A DNA stretch of 64,000 nucleotides from Hydractinia symbiolongicarpus (taxonomy: Eukaryota > Cnidaria > Hydrozoa > Anthoathecata > Hydractiniidae): assembly GCF_029227915.1 (NCBI RefSeq), contig NC_079884.1, forward strand, positions 28,026,001 to 28,090,000, written 5' to 3'. This document shows positions 48,750 to 61,327 of the stretch, piece by piece. Below the pieces are notes generated by a model that searched no databases, had not been told where the DNA came from, and saw nothing but the letters and a program-made list of their open reading frames with translations. Positions within the stretch are counted from its first letter, which is position 1. Each line of letters starts with the position of its first letter. A program made the position numbers and the translations under genes.

Positions 48750-49867
48750 ATGTATTTAGTGATTTTCTTCCGATATTACTAAGTTGTATTGCTTCTAACA
48801 GTGAAAGGATTGACTGTGTGAATAAATAGAACTGTTTCTGGACTGTGACCTTATAAATGTAATAAATGAGCCAATTGGTCTCCAAGGAATTACATTCTTC
48901 TTAATTTGACATGATTGCCGGAATTCATCGATTACATTAGGCTCTGTGGTAGCGCTTTATTTAAAAATTTAGACAAATAAGTCTTTTCTTACTGTGGGAC
49001 CAATCCTGGCCGTTAGCACGGGCTGAATAAATAGGAACAGTTTCAAATACTACATTTCATTGACTTTTTAGCGGCATAATTCCGTTTGAATTACAACGGT
49101 TGCGTCACATATTCGTACCAACATGTACTTAGCGATAGTATTCGGATATTACTAGGTTGCATCGCTTTCAACAGTGAAACGATTGACCGTGGGAGTTAAT
49201 TAAACTGATTCTGGACTGTGGACTTATAAATGTGATAAATGGGCCAATTGGTATCCAAAGAATAACATTCTTCTTAATTTGACATGATTGCTGGAATTCA
49301 GCGATTACATTAGGCTCTGTGGTAGCGCTTTATTTAGAAATTTAGATAAAAAAGTCTTTCCTTGCTGTGGGACCAATCCTGGCCGTTAGCACGCGCTGAA
49401 TAAATAGAAACAGTTCCAAAGACTGCATTTCATTGACTTTCTAGCGGTATAAGTCCGTTTGAGTTACAACTGTTCTGTCTTATATTCGTACCAACATGTA
49501 TTTAGCCATAGTATTCGGATATTACTAGGTTGCATCGCTTTTCACAGTGAAACGCTTGACTGTGGGACTTAATTGAACTGATTTTGGACTTTGACCTTGT
49601 AAATCTGATAAATGAGCCAGTTTGACTACAAGAAATAACATTTTTCTTAATTTGACATGATTGCTGGAACTCAGCGATTACACTGGGCGCTGTGGTACCG
49701 ATTCATTTAAAAATTGAGATAAAAAATTCAGTTTTTACAGTGGGACCAAAATTAGCCGTTAGCTCGCGCTGAAGAAATAGAGACAGTTTCAAAAACTACA
49801 TTTCATTTACTTTCTAACGGTGTCTTCCGTTTGCGTAACAACGGTTGCGTTACATATTCGTGCCAAC
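48750..49867 (+). repeat. 1118-bp trimer A-(B/D)-E, copy 1
   Basis: Three units (373, 373, 372 bp), with the B/D fusion at 49123. The E unit at 49496 ends like the pentamer E units (GGTACCGATTCATTTAAAAA). The next copy follows directly. Confidence 0.82.
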
Positions 49868-50985
49868 ATGTATTTAGTGATTTTCTTTCGATATTACTAA
49901 GTTGTGTTGCTTCTAACAGTGAAAGGATTGACTGTGTGAATAAATAGAACTGTTTCTGGACTGTGACCTTATAAATGTAATAAATGAGCCAATTGGTCTC
50001 CAAGGAATTACATTCTTCTTAATTTGACATGATTGCCGGAATTCATCGATTACATAGGCTCTGTGGTAGCGCTTTATTTAAAAATTTAGACAAATAAGTC
50101 TTTTCTTACTGTGGGACCAATCCTGGCCGTTAGCACGGGCTGAATAAATAGGAACAGTTTCAAATACTACATTTCATTGACTTTTTAGCGGCATAATTCC
50201 GTTTGAATTACAACGGTTGCGTCACATATTCGTACCAACATGTACTTAGCGATAGTATTCGGATATTACTAGGTTGCATCGCTTTCAACAGTGAAACGAT
50301 TGACCGTGGGACTTAATTAAACTGATTCTGGACTGTGACCTTATAAATGTGATAAATGAGCCAATTGGTGTCCGAAGAATAACATTCTTCTTAATTTGAC
50401 ATGATTGCTGGAATTCAGCGATTACATTAGGCTCTGTGGTAGCGCTTTATTTAGAAATTTAGATAAAAAAGTCTTTCCTTGCTGTGGGACCAATCCTGGC
50501 CGTTAGCACGCGCTGAATAAATAGGAACAGTTCCAAAGACTGCATTTCATTGACTTTCTAGCGGTATAAGTCCGTTTGAGTTACAACGGTTCTGTCTTAT
50601 ATTCGTACCAACATGTATTTAGCCATAGTATTCGGATATTACTAGGTTGAATCGCTTTTAACAGTGAAACGCTTGACTGTGGGACGTAATTGAACTGATT
50701 TTGGACTTTGACCTTGTAAATGTGATAAATGAGCCAGTTTGACTACAAGAAATAACATTTTTCTTAATTTGACATGATTGCTGGAACTCAGCGGTTATAC
50801 TGGGCATTGTGGTAGCGCTTTATTAAAAAATTAAGATAAACAAGTCATTTTTTACTGTGGGACCAATCCTAGCCGTTAGCTCGCGATGAAGAAATAGAGA
50901 CAGTTTCAAATACTACATTTCATTGACTTTCTAACGGTGTCAGTCCGTTTAAGTTACAACGGTTGAGTCACATATTCGTACCAAC
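49868..50985 (+). repeat. 1118-bp trimer A-(B/D)-E-like, copy 2
   Basis: Units at 49868, 50240 and 50613. The third unit departs from copy 1 at about 50790: it ends with GCATTGTGGTAGCGC and GTGTCAGTCCGTTTAAG, leading into the H unit of the next zone. Confidence 0.78.
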
Positions 50986-51356
50986 ATGTATTTAGCGATA
51001 TTTTTCTAATATTACTAGGTTGCATCGCTTTTAACAGTGAAACGATTGACTGTGGGACTTAATTGAACTAACTTTTGACTATGACATGATAAATGTAATA
51101 AATGAGACAATTGGTCTCCAAGAAATAACATTCTTCTTAATTTGACATAATTGCCGGGCCCAGCCATTACACTGGGCGCTGTGGTAGCGCTTCATTTAAA
51201 AATTTAGATAAATAAGTCATTTTTACTGTGGGACCAATCCTAGCCGTTAGCGCGCGCTGAAAACATAGAGACAGTTTCAAAAACTCCACTTCATTGACTT
51301 TCTAACGGTGTCAATCCGTTTAAGTTACAACGGTTGCGTCACATTTTTGTACCAAC

Positions 51357-51575
51357 ATGTATTTAGTAATTTTTTCCAATATTACTAAGTTGTATCGGTG
51401 TTAACACTGAAGCGTGGGAGTTTAGATAAATAAGACTTTTCTTACTGTGGGACCAATCCTGACCGTTAGCACGCGCTGAATAGATAGAATCGGTTCCAAA
51501 GACTACATTACTTTGACTTTCTAGCGGCATAAATCCGTTTGAGTTACAACGGTTGCGTCACATTTTCGTACCAAC
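51357..51575 (+). repeat. 219-bp truncated unit (T), copy 1
   Basis: GTATCGGTGTTAACACTG runs via AAGCGTGGGAG straight into TTTAGATAAATAAGAC, so about 154 bp are missing between the ACAGTGAAACG region and the AT-rich tract. The TGTATCGGTG variant just upstream is found in all three copies and nowhere else that I saw. Confidence 0.88.
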
Positions 51576-53440
51576 ATGCATTTAGTGATTTTTTTCCGAT
51601 ATTACTAAGTTGTATCGCTTTTAACAGTGAAACAATTGACTGTGGGACTGAATTGAACTGATTCTGGGCAGTGACCTTATAAATGTGATAAATGAGCCAA
51701 TTGGACTACAAGAACTAAAAGTCTTCATAATTTAGCATGATTGCTGGAACTCAGCGATTACACTGGGCGCTGTGGTAGAGCTTTATTTAAAAATTAGGAT
51801 AAATAAGACATTTTTTACTGTGGGACCAATCCTAGCCGTTAGTTCGCGTTGAAGAAATAGAGACAGTTTCAAAAACTACATTTCATTGATTTTCTAATGG
51901 TGTCAATCCGTTTGAGTTACAACGGTTGCCTCACATATTCGTACCAACATGTATTTAGTGATTTTTTTCCGATATTACTAAGACGTATCGTTTTTAACAG
52001 TGAAACGATTGACTGTGGGACTTAATTGAACTGATTCTGGGCTGTGACCTTATAAATGTGATAAATGAGCCAATTGGACTCCAAGGTATAACATTCTTCT
52101 TAATTTGACATGATTGCTGGAATAAAGCGATTACATTATGCTTTGTGGTAGCGCTTTATTTAAAAATTTAAATAAATAAGTCTTTTCTTACTGTGGGACA
52201 AATCCTAGCCGTTAGTTCGCGTTGAAGAAATAGAGACAGTTTCAAAAACTACATTTCATTGATTTTCTACCGGTGTCAATCCGTTTGAGTTGCAATGGTT
52301 GCGTCACATATTCGTACCAACATTTATTTAGTGATTTTTTTCCGATATTACTAAGTTGTATCGCTTTTAACACTGAAACGATTGACTGTGGGACTTAATT
52401 GAACTGATTCTGGACTGTGACCTTATAAATGTGATAAATGAGCCAATTGGACTCCAAGGAATAACATTCTTCTTAATTCGACATGATTGCTGGAACTCAG
52501 CGGTTACACTGGGCGCTGTGGTAGAGCTTTATTTAAATATTAAGATAAATAAGTCATGTTTTACTGTGGGACCAATCCTAGCCGTTAGTTCGCGTTGAAG
52601 AAATAGAGACAGTTTCAAAAACTACATTTCATTGATTTTCTAACGGTGTCAATCCGTTTGAGTTACAACGGTTGCGTCACATGTTCGTACCAACATGCAT
52701 TTAGTGATTTTTTTCCAATATTACTAAGTCGTATCGCTTTTAACAGTGAAACGCTTGACTGTGGGACTTAATTGAACTGATTTTGGACTTTTACCTTATA
52801 AATGTGATAAATGAGTCAGTTTTACTACAAGAAATAACATTCTTCTTAATTTGGCATGATTCCTGGAACTCCTCGATTACACTGGGCGCTGTGGTAGCGC
52901 TTTATTAAAAAATTAAGATAAATAAGACATTTTTTACTGTGGGACCAATCCTAGCCGTTAGCTCGCGCTGAAGAAATAGAGACAGTTTCAAATACTACAT
53001 TTCACTGACTTTCTAACGGTGTCAGTCCGTTTAAGTTACAATGGTTGGGTCACATATTTGTACCAACATGTATTTAGCGATATTTTTCTGATATTACTAG
53101 GTTGCATCGCTTTTAACAGTGAAACGATTGACTGTGGGAATTAATAGAACTGATTCTGGACTGTGACCTTATAAATGTGATAAATGAGCCAATTGGTCTC
53201 CAAGGAATAACATTCTTCTTAATTTGTCATGATTACCGGAATTCATCGATTACATCATGCTCTGTGGTAGCGCTTTATTTAAAAATTTAGATAAATAAGT
53301 CTTTTCTTACTGTGGAACCAATCCTGGCCGTTAGCACGCGCTGAAGAAATAGGAACAGTTCCAGAGACTACATTTCCTTGACTTTCTAGCGGTATAAATC
53401 CGTTTCAGTTACAACGGTTGCGTCACATATTCGTACCAAC

Positions 53441-53813
53441 ATGTACTTAGCGATAGTATTCGGATATTACTAGGTTGCATCGCTTTCAACAGTGAAACGA
53501 TTGACCGTGGGACTTAATTAAACTGATTCTGGACTGTGACCTTATAAATGTGATAAATGAGCCAATTGGTGTCCAAAGAATAACATTCTTCTTAATTTGA
53601 CATGATTGCTGGAATTCAGCGATTACATTAGGCTCTGTGGTAGCGCTTTATTTAGAAATTTAGATAAAAAAGTCTTTCCTTGCTGTGGGACCAATCCTGG
53701 CCGTTAGCACGCGCTGAATAAATAGGAACAGTTCCAAAGACTGCATTTCATTGACTTTCTAGCGGTATAAGTCCGTTTGAGTTAAAACGGTTCTGTCTTA
53801 TATTCGTACCAAC
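53441..53813 (+). repeat. Chimeric B/D unit outside its usual setting
   Basis: It carries the B/D markers ATGTACTTAGCG, GCTTTCAACAG and TTTAGAAATTTAG, with GGTGTCCAAAGAATA, as at 31241 and 50240. It lies after an L unit instead of an A unit, and the E unit at 53814 follows. In copy 2 of this higher-order unit the position is taken by a G-like unit. Confidence 0.78.
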
Positions 53814-55302
53814 ATGTATTTAGCCATAGTATTCGGATATTACTAGGTTGCATCGCTTTTAACAGTGAAACGCTTGACTGTGGGACTTAATTGAACTGAT
53901 TTTGGACTTTGACCTTGTAAATGTGATAAATGAGCCAGTTTGACTACAAGAAATAACATTTTTCTTAATTTGACATGATTGCTGGAACTCAGCGATTACA
54001 CTGGGCACTGTGGTAGCGCTTTATTAAAAAATTAAGATAAACAAGTTATTTTTTACTGTGGGACCAATCCTAGCCGTTAGCTCGCGATGAAGAAATAGAG
54101 ACAGTTTCAAATAATAAGTTTCATTGACTTTCTAACGTTGTCAATCCGTTTGAGTTACAACGGTTGCGTTACATATTCGTACCAACATGTATTTAGTGAT
54201 TTTCTTCCGATATTACTAAGTTGTATTGCTTTTAACAGTGAAATGATTGACTGTGGGAATTAATAGAACTGATTCTGGACTTTGACCTTATAAATATGAT
54301 AAATGAGCCAATTGGTCTCCAAGGAATAACTTTCTTCTTAATTTGACATGATTGCCGGAATTCATCGATTACATTAGGCTCTGTGGCAGCATTTTATTTA
54401 AAAATTTAGATAAATAAGTCTTTTCTTACTGTGGGACCAATCCTGGCCGTTAGCACGCACTGAATAAATAAGAACAGTTCCAAAGACTACATTTCATTGA
54501 CTTTCTAGCGGTATATGTCCATTTGAGTTACAACGGTTGCGTCACACATTCGTACCAACATGTATTTAGCGATAGTATTCGGATATTACTAGGTTGCATC
54601 GCTTTTAACAGTGAAACGCTTGACTGTGGGACTTAATTGAACTGATTTTGGACTTTGACTTTATGAATGTGATAAATGAGCCAGTTTGACTCAATGAAAT
54701 AACATTTTTCTTAATTTGACATGATTGCTGGAACTCAGCGATTACACTGGGCGCTGTCGTAGCGATTCATTTAAAAATTAAGATAAAAAATTCAGTTTTT
54801 ACAGTGGGACCAATCTTAGCCGTTAGCTCGAGCTGAAGAAATAGAGACAGTTTCAAAAACTACATTTCATTTACTTTCTAACGGTTTCAATCCGTTTGAG
54901 TTACAACGGTGGCGTCACATATTCGTACCAACATGTATTTAGCGATATTTTCCGCTATTACTAGGCTGCATCGCTTTTAACAGTGAAACGATTGACTGTA
55001 GGACTTAATTGAACTGATTTTGAACTGTAATCTTATAAATGTGAAAGTTGGAAAATTGGACTTCAAGAAATAACATTCTTCTTAATTTGACATGATTGCC
55101 GAAACTCAGCGATTACACTGGGCGCTGTGGTAGCGATTCATTTAAAAATTAAGATAAAAAATTCAGTTTTTACTGTGGGACCAACCTAGCCGTTAGCTCG
55201 CGCTGAAGAAATAGAGACAGTTTCAAATACTAAATTTCATTGACTTTCTAACGGTGTCAGTCCGTTTAAGTTACAACGGTTGAGTCACATATTCGTACCA
55301 AC

Positions 55303-58300
55303 ATGTATTTAGCGAAATTTTTTCTAATATTACTAGGTTGCATCGCTTTTAACAGTGAAACGATTGACTGTGGGACTTATATGAACTAACTTTTGACTGT
55401 GACCTAATAAATGTAATAAATGAGACAATTGGTCTCCAAGAAATAACATTCTTCTTAATTTGACTTAATTGCCGGACTCAGCCATTACACTGGGCGCTGT
55501 GGTAGCGCTTCATTTAAAAATTTAGATAAATAAGTCATTTTTACTGTGGGACCAATCCTAGCCGTTAGCGCGCGCTGAAAATATAGAGACAGTTTCAAAA
55601 ACTCCACTTCATTGACTTTCTAACGGTGTCAATCCGTTTGAGTTACAACGGTTGCGTCACATTTTCGTACCAACATGTATTTAGTAATTTTTTCCAATAT
55701 TACTAACTTGTATCGGTGTTAACAGTGAAGCGTGAGAGTTTAGATAAATAAGACTTTTCTTACTGTGGGACCAATCCTGACCGTTAGCACGCGCTGAATA
55801 AATAGGATCGGTTCCAAAGACTACATTACATTGACTTTCTAGCGGCATAAATCCGTTTGAGTTACAACGGATGCGTCACATTTTCGTACCAACATGCATT
55901 TAGTGATTTTTTTCCGATATTACTAAGTTGTATCGCTTTTAACAGTGAAACGATTGACTGTGGGACTTAATTGAACTGACTCTGGGCAGTGACCTTATAA
56001 ATGTGATAAATGAGCCAATTGGACTACAAGAACTAAAAGTCTTCTTAATTTAGCATGATTGCTGGAACTCAGCGATTACACTGGGCGCTGTGGTAGAGCT
56101 TTATTTAAAAATTAGGATAAATAAGACATTTTTTACTGTGGTACCAATCCTAGCCGTTAGTTGGCGTTGAAGAAATAGAGACAGTTTCAAAAACTACATT
56201 TCATTGATTTTCTAATGGTGTCAATCCGTTTGAGTTACAACGGTTGCCTCACATATTCGTACCAACATGTATTTAGTGATTTTTTTCCGATATTACTAAG
56301 TCGTATCGTTTTTAACAGTGAAACGATTGACTGTGGGACTTAATTGAACTGATTCTGGGCTGTGACCTTATAATGTGATAAATGAGCCAATTGGACTCCA
56401 AGGTATAACATTCTTCTTAATTTGACATGATTGCTGGAATAAAGCAATTACATTATGCTCTGTGGTAGCGCTTTATTTAAAAATTTAAATAAATAAGTCT
56501 TTTCTTACTGTGGGACAAATCCTAGCCGTTAGTTCGCGTTGAAGAAATAGAGACAGTTTCAAAAACTACATTTCATTGATTTTCTACCGTTGTCAATCCG
56601 TTTGAGTTGCAATGGTTGCGTCACATATTCGTACCAACATTTATTTAGTGATTTTTTTCCGATATTACTAAGTTGTATCGCTTTTAACAGTGAAACGATT
56701 GACTGTGGGACTTAATTGAACTGATTCTGGACTGTGATCTTATAAATGTGATAAATGAGCCAATTGGACTCCAAGGAATAACATTCTTCTTAATTCGACA
56801 TGATTGCTGGAACTCAGCGATTATACTGGGCGCTGTGGTAGAGCTTTATTTAAAAATTAAGATAAATAAGTCATGTTTTACTGTTGGACCAATCGTAGCC
56901 GTTAGTTCGCGTTGAAGAAATAGAGACAGTTTCAAAAACTACATTTCATTGATTTTCTAACGGTGTCAATCCGTTTGAGTTACAACGGTTGCGTCACATG
57001 TTCGTACCAATATGTATTTAGTGATTTTTTTCCAATATTACTAAGTCGTATCGCTTTTAACAGTGAAACGCTTGACTGTGGGACTTAATTGAACTGATTT
57101 TGGACTTTTACCTTATAAATGTGATAAATGAGTCAGTTTTACTACAAGAAATAACATTCTTCTTAATTTGGCATGATTCCTGGAACTCCTCGATTACACT
57201 GGGCGCTGTGGTAGCGCTTTATTAAAAAATTAAGATAAATAAGACATTTTTTACTGTGGGACCAATCCTAGCCGTTAGCTCGCGCTGAAGAAATAGAGAC
57301 AGTTTCAAATACTACATTTCACTGACTTTCTAACGGTGTCAGTCCGTTTAAGTTACAATGGTTGGGTCACATATTCGTACCAACATGTATTTAGCGATAT
57401 TTTTCTGATATTACTAGGTTGCATCGCTTTTAACAGTGAAACGATTGACTGTGGGAATTAATAGAACTGGTTCTGGACTGTGACCTTATAAATGTGATAA
57501 ATGAGCCAATTGGTCTCCAAGGAATAACATTCTTCTTAATTTGTCATGATTGCCGGAATTCATCGATTACATCATGCTCTGTGGTAGCGCTTTATTTAAA
57601 AATTTAGATAAATAAGTCTTTTCTTACTGTGGAACCAATCCTGGCCGTTAGCACGCGCTGAAGAAATAGGAACAGTTCCAGAGACTACATTTCCTTGACT
57701 TTCTAGCGGTATAAATCCGTTTCAGTTACAACGGTTGCGTCACATATTCGTACCAACGTGTATTTAGCGATAGTATTCGGATATTACTAGGTTGCATCGC
57801 TTTTAACAGTGAAACGATTGACTGTGAGACTTAATTGAACTGATTTTGGACTGTGACCTTATAAATGTGAAAGCGAGACAATTGGACTTCAAGAAATAAC
57901 ATTCTTCCTAATTTGACATGATTGCTGGAACTCAGCGATTACACTGGTCACTGTGGTAGCGCTTTATTACAAAATTAAGATAAACAAGTCATTTTTTACT
58001 GTGGGACCAATCCTAGCCGTCGGCTCGCGCTGAAGAAATAGAGACAGTTTCAAAAACTACATTTCATTTACTTTCTAACGTTGTCAATCCGTTTGAGTTA
58101 CAACGGTTGCGTCACATATTTGTACCAACATGTATTTAGTGATTTTCTTCCGATATTACTAAGTTGTATTGCTTTTAACAGTGAAACGATTGACTGTGGG
58201 AATTAATAGAACTGATTCTGGACTGCGACCTTATAAATGTGATAAATGAGCCAATTGGTCTCCAAGGAATAACATTCTTCTTAATTTGACATGATTGCCG

Positions 58301-59245
58301 GAATTCATCGATTACATTAGGCTCTGTGGTAGCGCTTTCTATAAAAATTTAGATAAATAAGTCTTTTCTTACTGTGGGACCAATCCTGGCTGTTGGCACG
58401 CGCTGAATAAATAGGAACAGTTTCAAAGACTACATTTCATAGACTTTCTAGCGGTATAAGTCCGTTCGAGTTACAACGGTTCTGTCACATATTCGTACCA
58501 ATATGTATTTAGCAATAGTATTCGGATATTACTGGGTTGCATCGCTTTTAACAGTGAAACGCTTGACTGTGGGACTTAATTGAACTGATTTTGGACTTTG
58601 ACTTTATGAATGTGATAAATGAGCCAGTTTGACTCAATGAAATAACATTTTTCTGAATTTGACATGATTGCTGGAACTCAGCGATTACACTGGGCGCTGT
58701 GGTAGCGATTCATTTAAAAATTAAGATAAAAAATTCAGTTTCTACAGTGGGACCAATCTTAGCCGTTAGCTCGAGCTGAAGAAATAGAGACAGTTTCAAA
58801 AACTACATTTCATTTACTTTCTAACGGTGTCAATCCGTTTGAGTTACAACGGTGGCGTCACATATTCGTACCAACATGTATTTAGCGATATTTTCCGTTA
58901 TTACTAGGCTGCATCGCTTTTAACAGTGAAACGATTGACTGTAGGACTTAATTGAACTGATTTTGAACTGTAATCTTATAAATTTGAAAGTGAGACAATT
59001 GGACTTCAAGAAATAACATTCTTCTTAATTTGACATGATTGCCGAAACTCAGCGATTACACTGGGCGCTGTGGTAGCGATTCATTTAAAAATTAAGATAA
59101 AAAATTCAGTTTTTACTGTGGGACCAACCTAGCCGTTAGCTCGCGCTGAAAAAATAGAGACAGTTTCAAATACTACATTTCATTGACCTTCTAACGGTGT
59201 CAATCCGTTTAAGTTACAACGGTTGAGTCACATATTCGTACCAAC
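55303..59245 (+). repeat. Higher-order unit with 219-bp marker, copy 2 (3943 bp)
   Basis: Unit starts: 55303 H, 55675 T (219 bp), 55894 U, 56267 V, 56639 W, 57012 X, 57385 L, 57758 G-like, 58130 F-like, 58503 E-like, 58876 G (370 bp). Copy 1 has one more unit between L and the E-like unit (B/D, E, F against G-like, F-like), which explains 4318 against 3943 bp. GTGAAAGCGAGAC in the 57758 unit identifies it as G-related. Confidence 0.85.
55675..55893 (+). repeat. 219-bp truncated unit (T), copy 2
   Basis: Same length and joint as 51357-51575, with GCGTGAGAG instead of GCGTGGGAG. It lies at an offset of 4318 bp. Confidence 0.88.
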
Positions 59246-61327
59246 ATGTATTTAGCGATATTTTTCTAATATTACTAGGTTGCATCGCTTTTAACAGTGA
59301 AACGATTGACTGTGGGACTTAATTGAACTAACTTTTGACTGTGACCTGATAAATGTAATAAATGAGACAATTGGTCTCCAAGAAATAACATTCTTCTTAA
59401 TTTGACATAATTGCCGGACTCAGCCATTACACTGGGCGCTGTGGTAGCGCTTCATTTAAAAATTTAGATAAATAAGTCATTTTTACTGTGGGACCAATCC
59501 TAGCCGTTAGCGCGCGCTGAAAATATAGAGACAGTTTCAAAAACTCCACTTCATTGACTTTCTAACGGTGTCAATCCGTTTGAGTTACAACGGTTGCGTC
59601 ACATTTTCGTACCAACATGTATTTAGTAATTTTTTCCAATATAACTAACTTGTATCGGTGTTAACAGTGAAGCGTGAGAGTTTAGATAAATAAGACTTTT
59701 CTTACTGTGGGACCAATCCTGACCGTTAGCACCCGCTGAATAAATAGGATCGGTTCCAAAGACTACATTTCATTGACTTTCTAGTTGCATAAATCCGTTT
59801 GAGTTACAACGGTTGCGTCACATTTTCGTACCAACATGCATTTAGTGATTTTTTTCCGATAATACTAAGTTGTATCGCTTTTAACAGTGAAACGATTGAC
59901 TGTGGGACTTAATTGAACTGATTCTGGACTGTGACCTTATAAATGTGATAAATGAGCCAATTGGACTTCAAGGAATAACATTCTTCTTAATTCGACATGA
60001 TTGCTGGAACTCAGCGATTACACTGGGCGCTGTGGTAGAGCTTTATTTAAAAATTAAGATAAATAAGTCATGTTTTACTGTGGGACCAATCGTAGCCGTT
60101 AGTTCTCGTTGAAGAAATAGAGACAGTTTCAAAAACTACATTTCATTGATTTTCTAACGGTGTCAATCCGTTTGAGTTACAACGGTTGCGTCACATGTTC
60201 GTACCAACATGTATTTAGTGATTTTTTTCCAATATTACTAAGTCGTATCGCTTTTAACAGTGAAACGCTTGACTGTGGGACTTAATTGAACTGATTTTGG
60301 ACTTTTACCTTATAAATGTGATAAATGAGTCAGTTTTACTACAAGAAATAACATTCTTCTTAATTTGGCATGATTCCTGGAACTCCTCGATTACACTGGG
60401 CGCTGTGGTAGCGCTTTATTAAAAAATTAAGATAAATAAGACATTTTTTACTGTGGGACCAATCCTAGCCGTTAGCTCGCGCTGAAGAAATAGAGACAGT
60501 TTCAAATACTACATTTTACTGACTTTCTAACGGTGTCAGTCCGTTTAAGTTACAATGGTTGGGTCACATATTCGTACCAACATGTATTTAGCGATATTTT
60601 TCTGATATTACTAGGTTGCATCGCTTTTAACAGTGAAACGATTGACTGTGGGAATTAATAGAACTGGTTCTGGACTGTGACCTTATAAATGTGATAAATG
60701 AGCCAATTGGTCTCCAAGGAATAACATTCTTCTTAATTTGTCATGATTGCCGGAATTCATCGATTACATCATGCTCTGTGGTAGCGCTTTATTTAAAAAT
60801 TTAGATAAATAAGTCTTTTCTTACTGTGGAACCAATCCTGGCCGTTAGCACGCGCTGAAGAAATAGGAACAGTTCCAGAGACTACATTTCCTTGACTTTC
60901 TAGCGGTATAAATCCGTTTTAGTTACAACGGTTGCGTCACATATTCGTACCAACATGCATTTAGTGATTTTCTTCCGATATTACTAAGTTGTATTGCATT
61001 TAACAGTGAATTGATTGAATGTGGGAATTAATAGAACTGATTCTGGACTGTGACCTTATAAATGTGATAAATGAGCCAATTGGTCTCCAAGGAATAACAT
61101 TTTTCTTAATTTGTCATGATTGCCGGAATTCATCAATTACATTAGGCTCTGTGGTAGCGCTTTATTTAAAAATTTAGATAAATAAGTCTTTTCTTACTGT
61201 GGGACCAATCCTGGCCGTTAGCACGCGCTGAATAAATAGGATCAGTTCCAAAGACTAAATTTCATTGACTTTCTAACGGTGTCAGTCCGTTTAAGTTACA
61301 ACGGTTGGGTCACATCTTCGTACCAAC
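59246..61327 (+). repeat. Higher-order unit with 219-bp marker, copy 3 (shortened)
   Basis: Unit starts: 59246 H, 59617 T (219 bp), 59836 U/W fusion, 60209 X, 60582 L, 60955 N-like. H and T match copy 2 at an offset of 3942-3943 bp. The 59836 unit starts as U and becomes W, and from there the offset to copy 2 is 3197 bp, so two units (about 746 bp) were lost by one in-register exchange. Confidence 0.83.
59617..59835 (+). repeat. 219-bp truncated unit (T), copy 3
   Basis: Same joint as the other two. It shares GCGTGAGAG with copy 2, so copies 2 and 3 are closer to each other than to copy 1. Confidence 0.88.

Larger units (their letters stand above)
46894..50985 (+). repeat. Higher-order zone 11: A-type pentamer relatives
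   Basis: Unit starts: 46894 (366 bp), 47260 A, 47633 B, 48006 C/E, 48378 E, 48750 A, 49123 B/D, 49496 E, 49868 A, 50240 B/D, 50613 E-like. From 46.6 to about 48.2 kb it follows 13.4-15.0 kb at an offset of 33198 bp. The D unit is missing: C at 48006 changes at about 48290 to the GGAAAAGTTCCAAAGACTGC end of a D unit. The zone closes with two tandem A-(B/D)-E trimers of 1118 bp. Confidence 0.82.
50986..55302 (+). repeat. Higher-order unit with 219-bp marker, copy 1
   Basis: Unit starts: 50986 H, 51357 T (219 bp), 51576 U, 51949 V, 52322 W, 52695 X, 53068 L, 53441 B/D, 53814 E, 54187 F, 54560 E-like, 54933 G. H carries TGAACTAACTTTTGACT and GTAATAAATGAGAC. U carries GAACTAAAAGTCTTC. V and W carry CATTGATTTTCTA. 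X carries GACTTTTACC. H to L (50986-53430) repeats at 55303-57750 at an offset of 4317-4318 bp. The stretch 54560-55302 matches the end of copy 2 (58503-59245) at an offset of 3943 bp. Confidence 0.85.

Noticed and set aside
13952-50003. Open frames of 66-81 codons on the minus strand at 13952-14197, 15850-16050, 17703-17903, 30804-31004, 48685-48885 and 49803-50003, with nearly the same predicted product
   Set aside because: They all lie at the same phase across the junction into a type A unit and recur only because the satellite recurs. They start at TTG, not ATG. They have no recognisable domain, and small changes in A units merely remove a stop. I see no sign of selection for coding.
51357-51575. 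Boundary of the array or switch to another satellite at the 219-bp unit
   Set aside because: Both sides align to the standard unit, the orientation is unchanged, and the array continues for another 12 kb. It is an internal deletion.
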